Origin: Adineta ricciae
Taxonomy: Eukaryota > Rotifera > Eurotatoria > Adinetida > Adinetidae
Reading direction: 5' to 3'
DNA: 64,000 nt
Assembly: GCA_905250025.1 (NCBI GenBank)
Contig: CAJNOJ010000080.1
Coordinates: 62,001-126,000, forward strand
The notes beneath the pieces are model-generated. The model ran no database searches and was not told the DNA's origin. It was given only the letters and a program-made list of their open reading frames with translations. The position numbers and the translations under genes were made by a program. Shown one piece after another: positions 58,678 through 64,000 of this stretch (the stretch's first letter is position 1; the number at the start of each line of letters is the position of its first letter).

Positions 58678-61600
58678 ATGTCTGCAGCCGTTGGTAACAC
58701 TAGTCAAACTAACGGTTATCATCTCTCCAATTCAAATTCGAATCTTGAGGGCGATGATTTCGTCATTACTGGTGTCAGTGGCCGATTTCCAGAAGCGAAT
58801 TCGATAGATGAGTTTGCTTACAATCTTTTCAATGGTGTCGATATGGTTACAGCCGATGATCGTCGTTGGCCTGAAGGACAATATGGTCTACCAACACGTA
58901 ATGGCAAACTGAAGGAAGTCGATCGATTCGACGCAGCCTTTTTCAATGTTCATCCAAAACAAGCACATAATATGGATCCACAATTACGTCTTTTACTGGA
59001 AGTGACATACGAGAGCATATGTGATGCTGGAATAAATCCAGCAAAATTGAAAGGAACAAAAACCGGTGTTTTTATTGGTGCAAGTGGCTCCGATGCTCAA
59101 AATGCATTCTCAGCTGATCCACAAACACTAGAAGGTTACAGTATGACCGGCTGTGCAACATCAATGTTTGCTAATCGACTTAGTTACTTCTTTGATTTCA
59201 AAGGACCATCCTATACTGTAGACACTGCCTGTTCATCAAGTCTTTTAGCACTTGACTGCGCTTTGAATGCACTGCGTAATGGTGGATGTGATGCCGCAAT
59301 TGTCGGCGGAGTTAATTTATGTTTTCGTCCGCAAACATCGTTACAATTTTTGAAATTACAAATGCTTTCCAGTGATGGAGCATGTCGAGCATTCGATTCA
59401 AGTGGTACAGGTTATGTTCGATCAGAAACAGTAGCAACTGTATTTATACAAAAACGACATGATGCGAAACGTTTATACGCAACATTGTTACATTCGAAAA
59501 CGAACACCGACGGATGGAAAAAAGATGGAATCACATTTCCAAGTGGTGAAATGCAAAAAACTTTACTTGAAAATATTTACAATGAAATTCATTTGGATCC
59601 AAATACTGTGGGTTATGTTGAAGCGCATGGAACAGGAACTCGTGCAGGTCAGTTTCGATGTTTTTCTTGCTGATCCTTCTTATATTTACCGTAAATGTTT
59701 TGTTAGGTGATCCTCAAGAAATCAATTCAATTACACAGGTTTTCTGTAGTAAACGTCAACAACCATTACTTATTGGTTCAACTAAATCAAACATGGGTCA
59801 TCCGGAGCCAGCGTCTGGCGTTGCAGCTCTGGCTAAATTACTTGTTGCTATTCAAGATGGTCATATTCCAGGTTTGAACAATAAGTTGTGTTTGGCTAAA
59901 AACTATTCTTTCTATATTTAGCTAATTTGCATTACAAATCACCAAATACTGACATACCGGGTCTCACTGATGGTCGTCTCAAAGTTGTCACCGAGAAAAC
60001 TAAGTAAGTCCATCGTTCGCATGATTTGTTGCTTATTGATTCAGTTTAGAATTCCAAATAAACTTATGTCAATAAATTCATTCGGTTTTGGCGGCGCCAA
60101 TGTTCACGCAGTACTTGCAGCCAATGAAGATCGAAAAGAAAATGATAATCCTTCGCGAAACCAACCACGTCTCGCAGTTACCTGTGCACGTACTGCTGCC
60201 GGATGTGAAAATATTCTTAAACAACTAAAAGAATCGGAAAGTAACATCGAATTACAAGCATTGATCACTGAAAATGCATTTCATCCATCACACACACATC
60301 CCTACCGTGGTTTTACCTTACTGAACTCTCCAGAATCAACAGTCACTGTGCAAGTAAGTTAACCACGTCTTTTTCGCTTAGCAATTCGCCATGTTCTTAT
60401 TGAAGAAATGCTCGAGTGAGCGACGACCCGTATGGTTCGTGTTTTCTGGTATGGGCACGCAGTGGTCTGGTATGGGCCGCGACTTAATGGAATTAAAATT
60501 TTTTCGTCAATCTATTGAACGAAGTGCCAATGTACTTAAAAAATATGACATTGATTTGTTTAAACTTATTTTATCATCGATACCTGAAGATCTTGATAAA
60601 CCAGTGAACAGTTTTGTTAGCATTGCTGCTATACAAGTTGCATTAGTCGACTGTTTGAAAGCAGTTGGTGTTGAACCTGATGGTATTGTTGGACATAGTG
60701 TTGGTGAATTAGGTAAATGAACTTCGAACGAAATAGAAAACAAATATGGTTTATTTCGTCTCCCTATAGGTTGTGCTTACGCTGATGGCTGTTTCAATGC
60801 CGAAGAAACAGTTCTAGCTGCTTATTTTCGTGGAAAATGCATTCAAGAAGCAAATCTTCCAGCAGGTAAATCACTTTGACTTGTAATAAACAAAAGAATC
60901 TCATGATTTCTTCTACTTTTCTAAGGTGGTATGGCTGCTGTTGGTTTGACATGGGCAGAATGTAAAGAAATGTGCCCATCGGATATTTCACCTGCTTGTC
61001 ATAATGCAGTGGATACTGTTACTGTCTCTGGACCGAAACAGAGTGTCGAAAAGTTTGTTGCTGAATTGAAAGAGAAGAAAATATTTGCTAAGGAAGTTGC
61101 TTGTAATCAAGTCGCCTTTCATTCACATTACATGATGGAAATTGCTCCATCACTCCGAAAATGTTTAGAAAATGTCGTTCGCAATCCACCGAAACCACGT
61201 TCAGCACGATGGATATCATCAAGTGTACCAGAAAGTCGTTGGAACACACCGTTAGCTTTGACATCCTCGCCCGATTATCATGTAAACAACTTATGTAGTC
61301 CAGTTCTATTTCAAGAAGCATTACAACATGTTCCATCAAACGCTTTGACTATCGAATTAGCACCACATTGTCTTTTATTGGCTATTCTTAAAAGATCATT
61401 AGGTACGGACTGCGTACATTTCAATCTGATGAAACGTGGTACACACGATCACGTCGCATATTTCTACAATAACTTAGGTAGGTTAACAAAAGCGTATCTT
61501 GTTCACTATCATTTACTTGGTGTGTTTAGGAAAACTCTACAACGAAGGTTTGAATCTTAATATCATGGCAAATTATTCGCCAGTTCAATATCCTGTTCCA

Positions 61601-64000
61601 GTCAATGTACCATTCGTATCTCCTTTGATTGCTTCCCAGTGGGATCATTCTCAAGAATGGAAAATACCAACATTTGAAATGTTTACCCAATCGTTAGGTT
61701 CAGCACAACAAGCTAAACATGAAATTGATCTTAATGATAGTAGTGAATATTCATTCATTGTTGGTCATCAAATCGACGGTCGTTGTTTATTTCCTGCAAC
61801 GGGTTATCTCGTTCTAGTTTGGAAAACATTTGCTAAAATACATAACTACGAAGATTACCGGCAAATGCCGGTTCTTTTCGAACAAGTTCAAATACATCGA
61901 GCAACGATTTGTTCATTAACGAACAAAGTCGTATTTTACGTAAATATCTTGCCGACAAATGGTACATTCGAAATCATCGAGAATAATACGGTTATTGTCA
62001 CTGGTCGAATATCTTCAAGCGAAAAACTAACGATGCAACAATTCTATAGAAAAGATCCATTAAATTCCCGAGAAAATCTTTTACAAACAAACGAAATCTA
62101 TCGCGATTTTAATCTCCGCGGTTACGAATACTCCGGTTTCTTCCGTGGAATTAAACAAATCAACATCGATGGAACTAATGGTGAATTAACTTGGAATAAT
62201 GACTGGATCTCTTATTTGGATACAATGTTACAAGTTCATCTGATCCCATCTCAAGGCTTACAATTACCAACACGTATTGATTCGTTGCGTATCGATCCCA
62301 AGTTACACATGGATTCGATCTCTTCATCCACATCGACATGTTCAGTTTATGTGGATTATTGGAATAGTCTCTGTTTTTCTGGTGGAATCGAACTAGTCGG
62401 TTTACATTGTACAGGAACATCGAAGAAAGCTAAACAACAGAATACAATTCTTGAATCTTATTTATTCACGCCGTTTAATGACGAAAATGTCGCTAATGAA
62501 CTCGACACATGTCTATATTTAGCATTAGAGAATACATCAACTACAACATTAACTTTATGTCAAATTGGAAACGATAAATTAAGTAGTGAAGTTTTCAATT
62601 TCTTTTCTCAACAACCATCGATTAAATCACTTGAATATACACTTGTAACATCAGCATCAACAAATGAAATCAATCAAAAGATTCAGACGACGGATAGTGT
62701 TTCATCTGTGACAACACCCGTTGATTTTGTGTTTGTTAATCGAACTGAAACAAATACATACGATTGGGAACGCATAGTTTCGGCATGTAAAACGAATGGT
62801 TTTCTCCTTCTTTCATCGGATCTCGATCTACCAACAAATCAACTAGAAAAGGGCAATTTTGTTCAAGTTGCCAAAAGAAAATCTTATCAATTGTGGAAAA
62901 AAGTATCCAACGAAGAACTTCGCGATACAATCGTTAACTTAGACAGTCAACATTTTCAATGGATTGAACAAATCAAACCGTTACTGACAAATCCATCGGC
63001 ACAACGTATTTGGCTGGTATCGCAACAAATCGACAACGGTATTCTCGGATTTTTCAACTGTTTACGACGTGAACCTGGCGGACAGTCACTTCGGTAAGAT
63101 TGAGAGTACTTTATCAAAAAGAACTGTATTTATCATGTCGAATATTTCCTAGTTGTGTACAAATTCAAACTGGTGAAACTGTTCTTAATGAGAATGTTTG
63201 GGAAACACTGAAAACAACAGATTTAGCTGTAAATATTTATCAGAATGGTGTTTGGGGCTCTTATACTCATCGACAACTACGAACATCGAATGGTATGTTG
63301 AAATCATGAACCTTTCGATCGTACGTGCTTACTTTTTGTCTACTTAGAGTCCAATTGGCTTGATACAGATAATGCTCATGTTAATGTTCTCAATCGGGGA
63401 GATTTATCGTCATTAACATGGCTACAATCACCGGTAATAACAAATGAAAATGTGGATAAGAACAATTTTGATATGTGTACTGTACATTATGCATCATTGA
63501 ACTTTCGAGATATTATGTTAGGTAAGAAGAATTTGGTTAGAAATGCTCTCTCTCACTTTTTTGTTGTTTAGCTACCGGAAAATTAAGTCCAGAAGCAATT
63601 CCCGGTAAGAATGTTGTTTATTGGTGATAATTCGTTCTATAGAAAAGTATTTCGTTTCTCATAGGCTATTTGAAGATGCAAGGATGTTTATTGGGCTTGG
63701 AATTTGCCGGATTAGATTCAGTCGGTCAACGAGTAATGGGTCTCCTCTCAGCTAAAGGTACTTATCATTTTTCTCATATCAAACTCAATGCAAGCTCTGT
63801 TACTGTCATCTAGGTTTAGCTACAAAGGTAGCCATTGATAAACGTTATTCTTGGCGCGTTCCTGATCACTGGACACTTGAACAAGCCTCAACAATTCCTG
63901 TTGTTTATGCAACAGCCTATTATGCATTGGTTGTTCGTGGTCAAATGAAACGCGGTGAAAAAGTTCTCATTCACGCCGGTACAGGCGGTGTTGGTACAGC
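58678..64000 (+). CDS. FASN: Animal type I fatty acid synthase, 5' portion (runs off the right edge)
   Basis: Thirteen exons seen, all in phase: 58678..59647, 59707..59871, 59922..60003, 60050..60353, 60382..60712, 60770..60865, 60926..61477, 61530..63093, 63153..63292, 63348..63521, 63572..63604, 63665..63757, 63814..64000 (cut). The cytosolic homodimer makes palmitate from acetyl- and malonyl-CoA. The ketosynthase has catalytic DTACSSS, EAHGTGT and [10 protein letters not shown]. The acyltransferase has [14 protein letters not shown] and GHSVGE. The dehydratase hot-dog domain has the HxxxGxxxxP motif ([15 protein letters not shown]). The pseudo-methyltransferase region is degenerate, as usual. 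The enoyl reductase begins with [20 protein letters not shown] and reaches the NADPH loop [10 protein letters not shown] at the window end. The ketoreductase, ACP and thioesterase must lie beyond 64000. Exon 63572..63604 is only 33 nt. Confidence 0.97.

Noticed and set aside
1-64000. CRISPR arrays, operons, bacterial transferred genes
   Set aside because: No spaced direct-repeat arrays. All recognisable genes are spliced or animal-type. Nothing shows bacterial codon use or gene order.

Overview
The window reads as nuclear DNA of a small-genome invertebrate. It is AT-rich and gene-dense, and almost every gene is cut into short exons by GT-AG introns of about 45-65 bp. Every protein I can name is an animal type (RAD17, FE65/APBB, MEF2, TULP4, SPPL3, POLDIP2, DDHD2, animal fatty acid synthase). 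The compactness and intron style suggest a bdelloid rotifer, but that is inference; the sequence directly supports only 'compact metazoan'. I read 20 protein-coding genes. I rebuilt exon joins by splice signals, reading phase and protein family; for 18 of them every junction keeps frame from start to stop or to the window edge. DCTN3 has one ambiguous junction and the 5' end of the FE65 gene is unresolved. I saw no rRNA, tRNA or CRISPR.

Layout. 0.1-3.6 kb: a tandem pair of TAK1-like (MAP3K7-like) kinases on the minus strand. 4.0-8.7 kb: POLDIP2 (minus), whose 3.2-kb second intron holds a complete Rab26/37-type GTPase gene on the plus strand. 8.8-11.8 kb: a DDHD2-like phospholipase (minus). 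12.2-15.0 kb: dynactin p24 (minus) head-to-head with ribosomal protein L5 (plus), whose introns carry three candidate box C/D snoRNAs. 16.2-18.4 kb: an FE65-family adaptor (minus). 19.3-25.5 kb: RAD17 (plus), whose third intron holds a whole antisense gene for a signal-peptide, single-pass membrane protein. 26.0-27.5 kb: MEF2 (minus). 29.8-32.6 kb: two related small secreted proteins, divergently transcribed. 32.8-41.3 kb: CCDC174, prenylcysteine oxidase and TULP4 (all minus). 42.4-50.0 kb: IQCK (plus), SPPL3 (minus), a four-pass membrane protein (plus) and a palmitoyl-protein thioesterase (plus). 50.1-55.6 kb: a full ABCB exporter of 28 exons (minus). 58.7 kb to the right edge: animal fatty acid synthase (plus), cut by the window end in its enoyl-reductase region.

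The genes are mostly housekeeping and do not form one pathway. Several act at membranes or on lipids (DDHD2-like lipase, prenylcysteine oxidase, thioesterase, ABCB, SPPL3, FASN, Rab). The most notable features are architectural: two antisense genes nested inside host introns, the snoRNA set in RPL5, a 7-nt microexon exactly where the lipase has lost its SAM domain, a small hAT-like element with terminal inverted repeats, and a pair of small secreted cysteine proteins I cannot name.
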